DNA of 64,000 bases from Bacteroidales bacterium (GCA_014800245.1 JAAVGM010000014.1:1-64000); one strand, 5' to 3'; counted from the stretch's first letter, positions 52,661-61,661 are shown. Numbers and translations: made by a program. Notes: generated from the sequence alone by a model not told the origin.

Positions 52661-53758
52661 ATGTATCTACACGACAATCGAATAGTTATCACGCTCGATG
52701 CCGGAGGCACAAATTTCGTGTTCGGCGCAATGCGTGGATGCGAGTATATCACGGAGCCTGTCACTTATCCGTCGAATGCACATGATCTCGACCTCTGTCT
52801 CAAGACTATGGTGAAGGGCTTCCACGAAATCATCGATTCGCTCGATGAAAAACCTGTGGCTATAAGCTTCGCTTTCCCCGGCCCTGCAGATTACCCTAAC
52901 GGCATTATCGGAGGTTTCCTCCCCAACTTCCCTTCATTCCGCGATGGCGTGGCTCTCGGTCCGTTCCTTCAGAATGAGTTCGGTCTCCCTGTCTTCATCA
53001 ATAACGACGGCGACCTCTTCGCTTTCGGCGAGGCTCTCTGCGGCGCACTCCCTTATGTGAACAAGGAACTCGAAGAAGCCGGCAGCTCAAAGAGATATAA
53101 GAATCTCATCGGCTACACTTTCGGCACCGGTTTCGGTATCGGCATCGTGGTGAATGGCGAGCTTAACCGTGGCGACAATTCTTGCGTTGAGACTTTCTGT
53201 CTCCCCCACAAGCTCAAAGAGGGTATCATCGTTGAGGAAGGTGTGGCTGTCCGTGCAATCAAGCGCGTTTATGCCGAGGCTTCCGGAGATTATAACCATA
53301 ATCTCGAACCCAAGGAGATCTGCGAGATTGCCGATGGCAAGCGTGAAGGAGATCAGGCTGCTGCCAAGAAAGCTTTCGCTGAGTTCGGTCAGGTGGCAGG
53401 AAACGCTATGGCAATCGCGGCGCAGCTCATCGATGGTCTGATCGTGATCGGCGGCGGCATCACTGCTGCTAATCATCATATCCTCCCCTCGCTTCTCGAA
53501 GAGATGCGTTCCTCTCTTGCCACTATCCCCGGCGATAAAGTGAAAAGAGTGCAGATGGAGGTGTTCAATCTCGATGATCCTGCTCAGTTTGATGCATTCG
53601 CAAAGGGAAATAAGAAGGATATCACCGTATATGGCACAAACCTCACCGTGGCTTATGATGATATGAAGCGTATCGGAGTGATGAGATCAAAACTCGGTGC
53701 GTCAAAGGCAATCTCTGCCGGAGCATACGCATTCGCTCTCTCTCAGATTGATAAGTAA
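52661..53758 (+). CDS. ROK family sugar kinase (probable mannokinase/hexokinase)
   Basis: This 365-aa protein has the ROK/ASKHA fold: phosphate motif ITLDAGGTNFVFGAM near residue 10, AISFAFPGPADYP near 68, NDGDLFAFGEA (catalytic Asp) near 113, and GYTFGTGFGIGIVVNG near 149. A second phosphate region is GLIVIGGGITAAN near 263. The zinc-binding CGCxGCxE segment of many ROK kinases is absent; NSCVETFCLPHKLKEG stands there instead. The next gene is mannose-6-phosphate isomerase, so phosphorylation of mannose is the most economical role, with glucose or fructose as alternatives. It is the first gene of a three-gene operon. Confidence 0.82.
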   Translation: MYLHDNRIVITLDAGGTNFVFGAMRGCEYITEPVTYPSNAHDLDLCLKTMVKGFHEIIDSLDEKPVAISFAFPGPADYPNGIIGGFLPNFPSFRDGVALGPFLQNEFGLPVFINNDGDLFAFGEALCGALPYVNKELEEAGSSKRYKNLIGYTFGTGFGIGIVVNGELNRGDNSCVETFCLPHKLKEGIIVEEGVAVRAIKRVYAEASGDYNHNLEPKEICEIADGKREGDQAAAKKAFAEFGQVAGNAMAIAAQLIDGLIVIGGGITAANHHILPSLLEEMRSSLATIPGDKVKRVQMEVFNLDDPAQFDAFAKGNKKDITVYGTNLTVAYDDMKRIGVMRSKLGASKAISAGAYAFALSQIDK

Positions 53759-53771
53759 AAAGTTTTAAGAC

Positions 53772-54737
53772 ATGATTAAGAAAGCACCTATAAAGTTCCT
53801 CCCTTATCTCAAATCTGTGATCTGGGGCGGAAATAAGATATGCAAATATAAAGGAATTGCCCAAAATGAACCCAACATAGGCGAAAGCTGGGAAATCTCT
53901 GCAGTGCCCGGTCATGAATCTGTTGTGGCTGAGGGTGAATATAAGGGTGAAAACCTTGTCGAGCTAATCTCCAAATATGGATCCGAATTGCTTGGCGAGA
54001 GCGTGGCAAAGCGTTACGACAACAAATTCCCCCTCCTTATAAAATTCATCGATGCCAACGATAATCTTTCCGTGCAGGTGCATCCCGACGACAAACTTGC
54101 TCAGGAGCGTCACGGATGCCTGGGAAAGACCGAGATGTGGTATATCCTCGACACTGAGAAGGATGCCAAGATCTATGCAGGTCTCAACCGCAAGGTCACT
54201 CCCGATGATTATGTGAAGCTCGTGGAGAATGGAGAGTTCCAGGATCTCCTTGCTGTGCATGATTCATTCCCCGGCGACCTCTTCTTCCTCCCTGCCGGCC
54301 GTGTACACGCAATCGGCGCCGGAAACCTCCTCCTGGAAATCCAGGAATCAAGCGACATCACTTATCGTATCTACGACTACGACCGTCGTGATGCCAACGG
54401 CAATACCCGCGAACTTCACACCGAACTTGCAAAGGGGGCTATCGATTTCGAGGTATATGATAATTATAAGAGCGACCCGGCTCCTGCGGATGTGAAGGAG
54501 GTAGAGTTGGTGAAATGCGATCATTTCGTCACCGACCGTCTTATCATCGACGGATCAGCAGATCTTAAATTCGACGGCGAATCATTCAATGTAGTGATCT
54601 GCGTTGAGGGCGAGGTGAATATCGTATGCGAAGAGGGCACCACTCCTGTAAAGGCAGGCGAATCTGTGCTTCTTCCCGCTGTGCTGACTGAAGTGAAGCT
54701 CGAAGGGAAAGGAACCGTAATTACAACTCATTGTTAA
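53772..54737 (+). CDS. manA: Mannose-6-phosphate isomerase, class I
   Basis: This 321-aa cytoplasmic enzyme matches the short class I type. Zinc-ligand signatures are LSVQVHPDDKLA near residue 98 and KTEMWYIL near 118, followed by FFLPAGRVHAIGAGNLLLEIQESSDITYRIYDYDR, which holds the last zinc ligand and active-site residues. It converts mannose-6-phosphate to fructose-6-phosphate. It starts 13 bp after the ROK kinase gene. Together they take mannose freed by GH76, GH92 and GH125 into glycolysis, which is the strongest metabolic link between this operon and the PUL. Confidence 0.93.
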   Translation: MIKKAPIKFLPYLKSVIWGGNKICKYKGIAQNEPNIGESWEISAVPGHESVVAEGEYKGENLVELISKYGSELLGESVAKRYDNKFPLLIKFIDANDNLSVQVHPDDKLAQERHGCLGKTEMWYILDTEKDAKIYAGLNRKVTPDDYVKLVENGEFQDLLAVHDSFPGDLFFLPAGRVHAIGAGNLLLEIQESSDITYRIYDYDRRDANGNTRELHTELAKGAIDFEVYDNYKSDPAPADVKEVELVKCDHFVTDRLIIDGSADLKFDGESFNVVICVEGEVNIVCEEGTTPVKAGESVLLPAVLTEVKLEGKGTVITTHC

Positions 54738-54785
54738 TCCTATATTATCAAAAACTATTAACAAACCAATAACAGCACTAATAAC

Positions 54786-55916
54786 ATGGAAAAAGAAATC
54801 AAAAAAGTATTTGAAGAGAAATTCGGCGGAGAAGGCACACTCTACGCTTCTGCCGGACGTATCAACCTGATCGGAGAACACACTGACTACAACGAGGGAT
54901 ATGTATTCCCCGGCGCCATCGACAAAGTGATCATGGCCGATATCCGCCCCAATGGCACTGACAAGGTGCGCGTCTTCTCTATCGATATCAACGAATATGT
55001 TGAGTTCGGTCTTAACGAGGAGGATGCTCCTTCAGAGTCTTGGGCTCGCTATATCTTCGGCGTTTGCCGCGAGATCATCAAGCGTGGCGGCGTAGTGAAA
55101 GGTTTTGATGCTGTATTCGCAGGCAATGTGCCCCTCGGCGCAGGCCTCAGCTCAAGCGCAGCTCTCGAATCTTGCTTCGCTTTCGCCCTCAACGACCTTT
55201 TCAACGACAACAAGATCGAGAAATTCGAGCTTGCCCTCATCGGTCAGAGCACTGAGCACAACTACTGCGGCGTAAACTGCGGTATCATGGACCAGTTCGC
55301 TTCCGTAATGGGTCAGAAAGGTAAGCTCATGCGTCTCGACTGCCGCGACCTTCAGTATGAGTATTTCCCCTTCAATCCTGAGGATTACGAACTCGTGCTC
55401 GTGGATTCGCGCGTGAAGCATGAGCTTAAGGATTCTCCCTACAACAAGCGTCGCGAGAGCTGCGAGCGGGTTGCTAAGGAGCTTGGTCTTCCCTCTTTGC
55501 GTGAGGCTACATTCGAGATGCTCGACGGCATCAAGGATAAAATCTCTGAGGAGGATTACAAGCGTGCTCGCTTCGTGATCGGCGAGAAGCAGAGAGTGCT
55601 CGATGTTTGCGATGCTCTCGTGAAGGGCGACTACGAGACTGTGGGTGAGAAGATGTATGAGACTCACAATGGTCTTTCCAAGGATTATGAGGTGAGCTGC
55701 GTTGAGCTCGACTTCCTCAATGATGTAGCTAAGGAATGTGGCGTTACAGGTTCTCGCATCATGGGCGGCGGCTTTGGTGGCTGCACCATCAACCTCGTGA
55801 AGAAGGATCTCCGCGACCAATTCGTAGAGAAAGCTATCAAGGCTTTCAATGAGAAATATGGCCACGAGCCCAAAATCTATGATGTGATCATCAGCGACGG
55901 AGCCCGCAAGCTCTAA
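54786..55916 (+). CDS. galK: Galactokinase
   Basis: This 376-aa GHMP kinase has GRINLIGEHTDYNEGYVFPG near residue 22 (the galactose-binding signature), PLGAGLSSSAALES near 117 (the phosphate loop), CGIMDQFASVMGQKG near 166 (catalytic Asp), and GGGFGGCTINLV near 329. It phosphorylates galactose at C1 with ATP. It lies 48 bp after manA and probably belongs to the same operon. Together with the secreted GalM of the SusC operon it suggests that galactose is also released from the target glycan, although galK could serve general metabolism. Confidence 0.94.
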   Translation: MEKEIKKVFEEKFGGEGTLYASAGRINLIGEHTDYNEGYVFPGAIDKVIMADIRPNGTDKVRVFSIDINEYVEFGLNEEDAPSESWARYIFGVCREIIKRGGVVKGFDAVFAGNVPLGAGLSSSAALESCFAFALNDLFNDNKIEKFELALIGQSTEHNYCGVNCGIMDQFASVMGQKGKLMRLDCRDLQYEYFPFNPEDYELVLVDSRVKHELKDSPYNKRRESCERVAKELGLPSLREATFEMLDGIKDKISEEDYKRARFVIGEKQRVLDVCDALVKGDYETVGEKMYETHNGLSKDYEVSCVELDFLNDVAKECGVTGSRIMGGGFGGCTINLVKKDLRDQFVEKAIKAFNEKYGHEPKIYDVIISDGARKL

Positions 55917-55934
55917 GCCGGGCCGAGCCTATAT

Positions 55935-56029
55935 AAAGCGGCACAGCCGCGACGGATACAGCTACGCGATGGCGGGGCGAATTTGCCTCCTATAGCGCGT
56001 AGCTGTTACCGCCGCGGCTGTGCCGCTTT
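55935..56029. repeat. GC-rich 34-bp inverted repeat between convergent operons
   Basis: The arms 55935-55968 and 55996-56029 (AAAGCGGCACAGCCGCG...) match in inverted order at 31 of 34 positions around a 27-nt centre. It lies 18 bp after galK and 61 bp before the stop of the convergent permease gene. It can act as a strong terminator in both directions. Its size and GC content differ from the ordinary terminators here, so a REP-like element is also possible. Confidence 0.75.
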
Positions 56030-56090
56030 TATTCTTTTATAGCTTATATGGGCTATTTTTTCCCTATCTATGCTGCTTTTTAATCAGCCC

Positions 56091-57446
56091 TTACATCCCC
56101 GGATCTCCGGGAGCCTCCGCGCGAAGGTTAGCTAAGGCTTCGCTATCCTTCACATGGCAGCCCCAAATGCCGTAATAGAGCATGAAGAGCTCGCATATAA
56201 GGGCTATCGACCAAGTCCATTGCCATCCTCCAAGGCTATCGGCCATCAGGGCCTGCACCAAAGGGAATACTGCTCCGCCGAACACTCCCATCATGAACAC
56301 TCCCGAAGCCTTCGAGGTGTATTTCGACAAGCCTGCCACAGCGAGGGTGAAGATGCATCCCCACATCACTGAATGGAGCAAACCTACCGATACCAATATC
56401 CATAGATTATCGAGCACCATAGCTAAGAACACCAGCACCGCCGCTATCGAAGTCGTGGCGATAAGCAATCGGCGTGGCGGTATCTTCGGGAAGAAGGAGA
56501 AAACAATCCTGCCTATCATCATGCCTCCCCAGTAGAGTGTGGCGAGAAGAGCCGGAATACCTAAATTCACTCCTCCGACCTCCAGATTATCCAAGCCGAA
56601 GAAGGATAACTTATGTCCGGATTCTATCATGCTCATGGCATGGAGATTCACATTGACTCCAATCGAAACCTCTGTGCCGACATAGAAGAATATGGCTATC
56701 ACTCCAAGCAGGAGATGACGAAAACTCCATACACTTCTCGGAAGCTTCTCCCCCTCCTCGCTTCGGGTGCCTTTGATATCAGGGAGATTGAGGCGCGACG
56801 TGACGAGAGTCACTGTAAGCATTATCAGAGCTATGATAATGAATGGCACGAGCAATTGCCCGGGCTGAACGGCCTCCATTGCCACTCCGGCAAAGATTAC
56901 GGCCGTGACGAAGAATGGAGCTATCGTTGTGCCGATTGAATTGATAGCACAGACGATATTCATCCTCTGCACGGGTTTTGTGCCGGGAAGGTCGTAAGCC
57001 GCAATATAGGGATTGATCACCACCTGCAGGATTGCAGCCGATGTGCCCATCAGGAATGATCCCAAAAGGAATACGAAGTATCCCCACGGCACTAAGTCTT
57101 CACCCAGTCTCACTCCGGCTTCGCCCCATTGTGTGGCAATCACAGATGAGAATGAATAGAGCGCCAATCCTCCTATCATTATCATCAAGGCGCGGAGCAG
57201 GGTAAGCTTGTAGCCTTTGCTGTCGATCCATTTCCCTCCCAATGAACTGTTCACCAAATATCCGAGGAAGAAAAAGAAGGATATCATGGTGGTCAGCGTG
57301 TTGCGGAGGGCGTGTGCGTGGGATAGGAATGCCACCTGCAACGGACCCTGAAACTGTCCGTTGACCGTAGTGAGAAATCCTACCACGAAATATATAAAAG
57401 TCAGGACCACGAATGGTCCCAACTTATTTGCTTTCCGATCCGACAT
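56091..57446 (-). CDS. FucP-type sugar:proton symporter (MFS)
   Basis: This 451-aa membrane protein has about 12 helices and the FucP/GluP family pattern: FVVLTFIYFVVGFLTTVNGQ at the start, SFFFFLGYLVNSSLGGKWIDSKGYK near residue 55, GTSAAILQVVINPYIAAYD near 133, and LHSVMWGCIFTLAVAGL near 358. The family imports fucose, glucose, galactose or mannose with protons. It follows the mannitol dehydrogenase-like gene by 4 bp and faces the ROK-manA-galK operon. Mannose or galactose import into the cytoplasm is the likely job here. The exact sugar cannot be read. Confidence 0.87.
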   Translation of the reverse strand: MSDRKANKLGPFVVLTFIYFVVGFLTTVNGQFQGPLQVAFLSHAHALRNTLTTMISFFFFLGYLVNSSLGGKWIDSKGYKLTLLRALMIMIGGLALYSFSSVIATQWGEAGVRLGEDLVPWGYFVFLLGSFLMGTSAAILQVVINPYIAAYDLPGTKPVQRMNIVCAINSIGTTIAPFFVTAVIFAGVAMEAVQPGQLLVPFIIIALIMLTVTLVTSRLNLPDIKGTRSEEGEKLPRSVWSFRHLLLGVIAIFFYVGTEVSIGVNVNLHAMSMIESGHKLSFFGLDNLEVGGVNLGIPALLATLYWGGMMIGRIVFSFFPKIPPRRLLIATTSIAAVLVFLAMVLDNLWILVSVGLLHSVMWGCIFTLAVAGLSKYTSKASGVFMMGVFGGAVFPLVQALMADSLGGWQWTWSIALICELFMLYYGIWGCHVKDSEALANLRAEAPGDPGM

Positions 57447-57450
57447 AGGC

Positions 57451-58896
57451 TTATGAGATTATGGTTTCCAGTGTAACCATTGCTCCCTTCTCCCTTATCT
57501 CCTTCACAAACTTGAGATATAGGTCGGTAAAGGCTTTTGAATCTCTCAGATCCGCTCCGGCGAATGCCGGGATATCAAGGAAGTCGAGAGGGTTGTCGCT
57601 TGCAAGAGCCTTCTCCACTGTAGAATCCATCCATGGCTCTGCCACTTCGAATGTAGCCCCCTTATCGTCGGTATGATATTTAAGATAATCATAATAGGCG
57701 GCGAAAAGATATGCCACACGGGTCAGATCTTTACCATCCTTCACCATCTTGGTGACATTCGGTATAAGATAGACCGGGAATTTGGCAAGACCATCGAAGC
57801 AGAGACGTGCCACCTGATCGCTCACTGAGCTATTGGCGAAACGCTCTATCAAAGTCTGCTTATATTCTTCAAGATCGGTATTTCCGGGAGCCGGAACATA
57901 GGGAGTGATGTCGATGTCCATGAAATCCTTCACAAATTTCTTTATCCTCTCATCTTTCATAGCCTCATCCACCTTTCGGTAGCCGCTGAGGAAAGAAGGA
58001 TAAGAAAGAAGGGAGTGGGAAGCATTGAGCAGCGAGAGCTTCATATTCTCATAAGGAGCCACATCATCCGTGAATTCCACACCAACTTCCTCCCATTTCG
58101 GACGACCGTTGGCGAAATTATCCTCCACCACCCATTGGATGAAATCTTCACAATAAACGGGAGCCCTGTCATCGGTGCCGTTCTTGATATTCAATCTATC
58201 TATATCCTCCGGACGTGTGGCGGGCGTGATGCGATCCACCATGGAATTAGGGAATGTAACATTCTCCTCCGCCCAAGCGGCAAGTTCGGGATCCTGAGCC
58301 TTCATGAATGTCATGAAAGCCTTCTTTGCCGTGTTGCCGTTATGCTGGAGGTTATCGCAGGTAAGAATCGTTACCTTTCCGGCACCATCATTCTTACGCT
58401 TTCTCAAACCTTCGGCCACATATCCGAACACAGTCTCCGGCTCGGAAGGATTGGCAAGGTCTCTCTTCACAGCCTCATTGGAGAGGTCGAAATTTCCATC
58501 CTTGTCGATATTATAACCTCCTTCGGTGATAGTCATCGACACAATCTTGGTATCCGGCTCGGCAATCTTCTCAATCACTAATTCAGGTTCTTTCTGCGCC
58601 CAGATCACATCCTTTAGAGAACCGATCTCGACAGTTTCATCCTTGCCGTCGCGTCCGCAGATGGTAAGGGTATAGACCCCGTCCTGATTCTTGAGCGCTT
58701 TATAAAGACGCTCATCGGAGGGGAGGAGCATAGCGCCGGTGATGGCCCAATCCTGTTGTGACGGGTCGAGACGCAAAAGCTGATCGGTATAGAATTCCTC
58801 ATGAGCACGGTGGAAATTACCTACGCCGATATGCAAGATTCCGCTCTTAGTCTTGTTGCGGTCGTAATCAACCGCCTTGATTTTTGTGTTTTCCAT
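57451..58896 (-). CDS. Mannitol dehydrogenase family oxidoreductase (mannitol or fructuronate type)
   Basis: This 481-aa protein is a long-chain polyol dehydrogenase: N-terminal NAD-binding ILHIGVGNFHRAHEEFYTDQLL near residue 20, TILTCDNLQHNGNTAKKAF near 179, FPNSMVDRITPAT near 214, and the catalytic KLSLLNASHSLLSY (K-N-H) near 291. It interconverts a polyol or aldonate with a ketose, for example mannitol and fructose or mannonate and fructuronate. It is the first gene of a two-gene operon with the FucP-type permease. Given the mannose theme nearby, mannitol/fructose is plausible, but the substrate is not shown by sequence alone. Confidence 0.87.
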   Translation of the reverse strand: MENTKIKAVDYDRNKTKSGILHIGVGNFHRAHEEFYTDQLLRLDPSQQDWAITGAMLLPSDERLYKALKNQDGVYTLTICGRDGKDETVEIGSLKDVIWAQKEPELVIEKIAEPDTKIVSMTITEGGYNIDKDGNFDLSNEAVKRDLANPSEPETVFGYVAEGLRKRKNDGAGKVTILTCDNLQHNGNTAKKAFMTFMKAQDPELAAWAEENVTFPNSMVDRITPATRPEDIDRLNIKNGTDDRAPVYCEDFIQWVVEDNFANGRPKWEEVGVEFTDDVAPYENMKLSLLNASHSLLSYPSFLSGYRKVDEAMKDERIKKFVKDFMDIDITPYVPAPGNTDLEEYKQTLIERFANSSVSDQVARLCFDGLAKFPVYLIPNVTKMVKDGKDLTRVAYLFAAYYDYLKYHTDDKGATFEVAEPWMDSTVEKALASDNPLDFLDIPAFAGADLRDSKAFTDLYLKFVKEIREKGAMVTLETIIS

Positions 58897-59040
58897 TTTA
58901 AACAGTATTAAAGATATATATTAAAGATTCGCGTAGTGCTATAAATGATTATTCCAATTTCAGATTATTCTAATATTCCGAATTTGATAACATCTTTTGC
59001 TCTACAATTGATTAAAAATTTAATATGATTTAATAAAAAA

Positions 59041-59100
59041 GCGGAAGCCTCTGAAAGCCTCCGCAATAAAAAGAAAGCGGAAGCCCTTGAAAGCCTCCGC
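59041..59100 (-). terminator. Two tandem terminators after wbuC
   Basis: Two nearly identical 24-nt hairpins (59041-59064 and 59077-59100, GCGGAAGCC...GCCTCCGC) stand 36 bp apart, each followed on the minus strand by a T-rich run. They close the surface-polysaccharide operon. Confidence 0.8.
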
Positions 59101-59158
59101 CATTAGATATTCTCTTAGTTTCTGGAAGTGTGTAAGGCGCAAGTGCGCCGAAGCCGTA

Positions 59159-59548
59159 TCAATCCATCATATCCTCCGGTTCGATCGGCATATAGGGCCC
59201 ATCTTTCACTTCAAAGATAGCCGAAGGCTCAATCACTTCAATTCCATGCCACTGTCCTTTCGGAATCTGCACACCGTAATTCCCCTTCTTAGGATCCAAC
59301 AGGAAACGATCCGTCTGCGCTCCCATATCATTATAGAACGCCACCACCATCTTTCCTCTCAGCAGCACATACGTCTCCGCCGTATGCCGATGGCGATGAA
59401 TCGGGATTATCGTGCCGGGGAGCAGCACATTCATCAATCTCTGAGCCTTCGCGTCAAGGCTCTCATGGAAATTATAATTCATCCTCAGTCGAGGGGATTC
59501 CTTCGCTTCCTCCTCCACCCTGTCAATCAATCTATCATCAATAATCAT
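59159..59548 (-). CDS. wbuC: WbuC family cupin-fold metalloprotein
   Basis: This 129-aa protein is a single-domain cupin with GTIIPIHRHRHTAETYVLLRGKM near residue 43 (metal-binding histidines and Glu) and PKGQWHGIEVIEPSAIFEVKDGPY near 96. WbuC proteins accompany genes for N-acetyl-L-fucosamine-containing O-antigens and capsules; their reaction is not established. It is the last gene of the polysaccharide operon on this strand, downstream of the WecA-like transferase and a 320-bp palindromic element, and is followed by two terminators. Confidence 0.9.
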   Translation of the reverse strand: MIIDDRLIDRVEEEAKESPRLRMNYNFHESLDAKAQRLMNVLLPGTIIPIHRHRHTAETYVLLRGKMVVAFYNDMGAQTDRFLLDPKKGNYGVQIPKGQWHGIEVIEPSAIFEVKDGPYMPIEPEDMMD

Positions 59549-59601
59549 ATCTTATAATCTTATAACCCTAAATGATTATACTCAAAAATCCCCATTGGAT
59601 A

Positions 59602-59921
59602 AAGGAAAAGTCCGTACGCTGGATCGCCTTATGGCGTGTTTACGCAAGATTTAAGCAGATTGAACGGGGATTTTTATATAGGTTTTATATATATTGAGAG
59701 CAGAGTAATAAAGCAGATTGTTCTGACCTGCCGGTCAGCGGAGATCCGAGCAGGACACATACGAATGAAGAGTCTGCTCCCATCTGCCAAGACCGACAGG
59801 TCTAATCTGCTTTTATCTCATATATAATTAATCTTGCCGTAAGTAAAAAATCTGCGCTTTATCTGCTCAAATCCAGCGTAATAAAAAGCAACGCTTTGAT
59901 CCTGCGTACGGACCTTTTCTT
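59602..59921. mobile_element. 320-bp MITE-like palindromic element with 24-bp terminal inverted repeats
   Basis: The ends (59602-59625 and 59898-59921, AAGGAAAAGTCCGTACGC and its inverse) match at 21 of 24 positions. The interior also pairs imperfectly across its whole length, with AGCAGAT-type motifs repeated in both arms. It has no supported ORF. It fills most of the 381-bp gap between the WecA-like gene and wbuC. The 198-bp element at 30925-31122 shares the string TTGAGCAGAT, so the two may be related. An invertible segment is an alternative reading. Confidence 0.6.
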
Positions 59922-59929
59922 AATCAACC

Positions 59930-60892
59930 TTATAACCTTTTCAAATATTCCTCATGCAGATGATAATATTTCTTCATGAAGAGAAGATAGCCGGCGGCAA
60001 GGAGCAGAATAACAATCCCTAAATAGAGATAATGGTTGATCGGAAGATATATCACCCCTGCCGATATCACCAACTGCAACGCCATATATAGGGATGAAAC
60101 CGTGACATGCGGCATCTTCAATTCGTTAGCCATAATCTGGAAAGCATGCTTGCGGTGAGCCTCCCCCAACTTCTCATGAAGCTGTATGCGATGACAGATG
60201 GTCAGCACCGTGTCTGCCCCATACACTGCCAGAAGCACTATATAAGCGAAATCACCCGTAGTGAGAATCAACTTCCCCAAGGCGAAGAGCACAATGAATG
60301 CAATCGAGATTGATCCGACATCCCCGGCAAAGCACTTGGCCTTCTTTCGGAAATTGAAGAAGCAGAACACCAACAGCGACAATCCCGCAACATAGAGAAA
60401 ATCCATCGAGATGAAATCGTAGCGTGAATTGAGATAGATAAGGGGAACGATCACGGCGATAGAATATCCGCCGGTGATTCCGTTGATGCCGTCCATGAAA
60501 TTATAGGCGTTGATGATGCCGACGCATACCACCAATCCCACCAACACCATCCACCAGTCGTGGAGATTCAGAATCCCGAATTGCTCAAACATCAGGAACA
60601 TGGCTATAAACTGCACCACCAATCGCCACTTATCGGGCAGCGACTTCACATCATCCGCAAAGCTCACAGCCCCAACGAGGGTGAGTCCCAACATGAACCA
60701 TGAATATTGCAATCCGAAGAAGAGATAGAAGAGCCAAGCCCCGAATAAAAAAATAATACCTCCGCCACGCAAGGTGACAGAGGTATGTGATGACCGTTGG
60801 TTTGGCTTGTCGATTATATTAAACCGATCTGCAATCCGGAAGTATGCCAATTCCATTAGAATCAGCAAAAGGAAGATGATAAGAAAAGACAT
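59930..60892 (-). CDS. WecA/WbpL-like undecaprenyl-phosphate sugar-1-phosphate transferase
   Basis: This 320-aa membrane protein has about ten helices and the MraY/WecA family motifs. They include DRFNIIDKPNQRSSHTSVTLRGGGI near the start, VSFADDVKSLPDKWRL (the catalytic DD), AYNFMDGINGITGGYS near 125, and FAGDVGSISIAFIV near 190. It moves a sugar-1-phosphate from a UDP-sugar to undecaprenyl phosphate and so starts assembly of a surface polysaccharide. With the epimerase/reductase gene upstream and wbuC downstream, the sugar may be an N-acetyl-6-deoxy sugar such as QuiNAc or FucNAc. That is inferred from gene company. Confidence 0.9.
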   Translation of the reverse strand: MSFLIIFLLLILMELAYFRIADRFNIIDKPNQRSSHTSVTLRGGGIIFLFGAWLFYLFFGLQYSWFMLGLTLVGAVSFADDVKSLPDKWRLVVQFIAMFLMFEQFGILNLHDWWMVLVGLVVCVGIINAYNFMDGINGITGGYSIAVIVPLIYLNSRYDFISMDFLYVAGLSLLVFCFFNFRKKAKCFAGDVGSISIAFIVLFALGKLILTTGDFAYIVLLAVYGADTVLTICHRIQLHEKLGEAHRKHAFQIMANELKMPHVTVSSLYMALQLVISAGVIYLPINHYLYLGIVILLLAAGYLLFMKKYYHLHEEYLKRL

Positions 60893-61066
60893 TATTTATA
60901 AGTAAATTAAAATTTAGCTATAATAATTTCATGCGGGCGCGCCTTGTATTGCGCAGGTATATATAAAATCAGAACCCACGAAGCCGTGGATTCCGGAGAT
61001 TGCTATTATTTATTGTGACTTTTCTTTTGATTCCTAAAAGCGGTTTCAACTGTTAGGTTTCATAAA

Positions 61067-61651
61067 CTAAAGAGAGACATCCAAATCTCTGGGAAGGAAA
61101 TAACCCAATATACATTTAGGATTACGAATACATAACTGAATATGATTCTTATTAAAGAATCCGGCAGTAGGATAAATCTCCTCACCCTCCCAAAATGGGG
61201 CTCTTACAGAGTCAAACTCCTCATACCCATTATCAACATTATATTTGTGTAAAGCTTCGATTACATAACAATCTAAGAATCGAAGCATAAGTTCTCCATT
61301 TTCTCCCTTTCTCCCCGCTTTATTTAATTTTAAATCACCCTTTTCAAAGGATGACTTAACAATATTTTCCCACACTAATCTTATGCTTGCAAGCCCACTA
61401 CGTGTAGAAAGATCCAAGCAATACCCCAAATTCATAACTGCCCCAATCACACATGGATTAGAACATTTCTTTGTAATTGTTGCAAATTCCAAAGCCCGGA
61501 TAGGATCATTCTCCCAAAAATAGATTCCACTACCGAGCCAATCATATTTATTTTCACTTGGAATAAGTTCACCTTGATTCAGAAGAGCTTTTCTTGCAAC
61601 CTCTTCTTCACAGCCATGGAAGCCTATTGTTAATCCATGATAATCAAACAT
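61067..61651 (-). CDS. ADP-ribosyltransferase-like protein, candidate toxin of a two-gene module
   Basis: This 194-aa protein starts GLTIGFHGCEEEVARKALLNQG and continues with NKYDWLGSGIYFWENDPIRALEFA. The HG...LG.GIYF pattern matches the H-Y part of the H-Y-E class of ADP-ribosyltransferases (PARP-like), with the second half (CYVIEALHKYN, FDSVRAPFWEGEEIYPTAGF) offering possible acidic third residues. No signal peptide or membrane segment is seen. A 53-aa ORF ends 10 bp upstream and shares its promoter. The pair interrupts a polysaccharide operon, as toxin-antitoxin modules often do. ADP-ribosyl transfer is inferred from motif pattern only. Confidence 0.6.
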   Translation of the reverse strand: MFDYHGLTIGFHGCEEEVARKALLNQGELIPSENKYDWLGSGIYFWENDPIRALEFATITKKCSNPCVIGAVMNLGYCLDLSTRSGLASIRLVWENIVKSSFEKGDLKLNKAGRKGENGELMLRFLDCYVIEALHKYNVDNGYEEFDSVRAPFWEGEEIYPTAGFFNKNHIQLCIRNPKCILGYFLPRDLDVSL

Positions 61652-61661
61652 GAACTCAAAT

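Noticed and set aside
59636-59827. Plus-strand ORF of 63 aa inside the 320-bp palindromic element
   Set aside because: It lies entirely in self-complementary sequence with no start signal or recognisable protein features.
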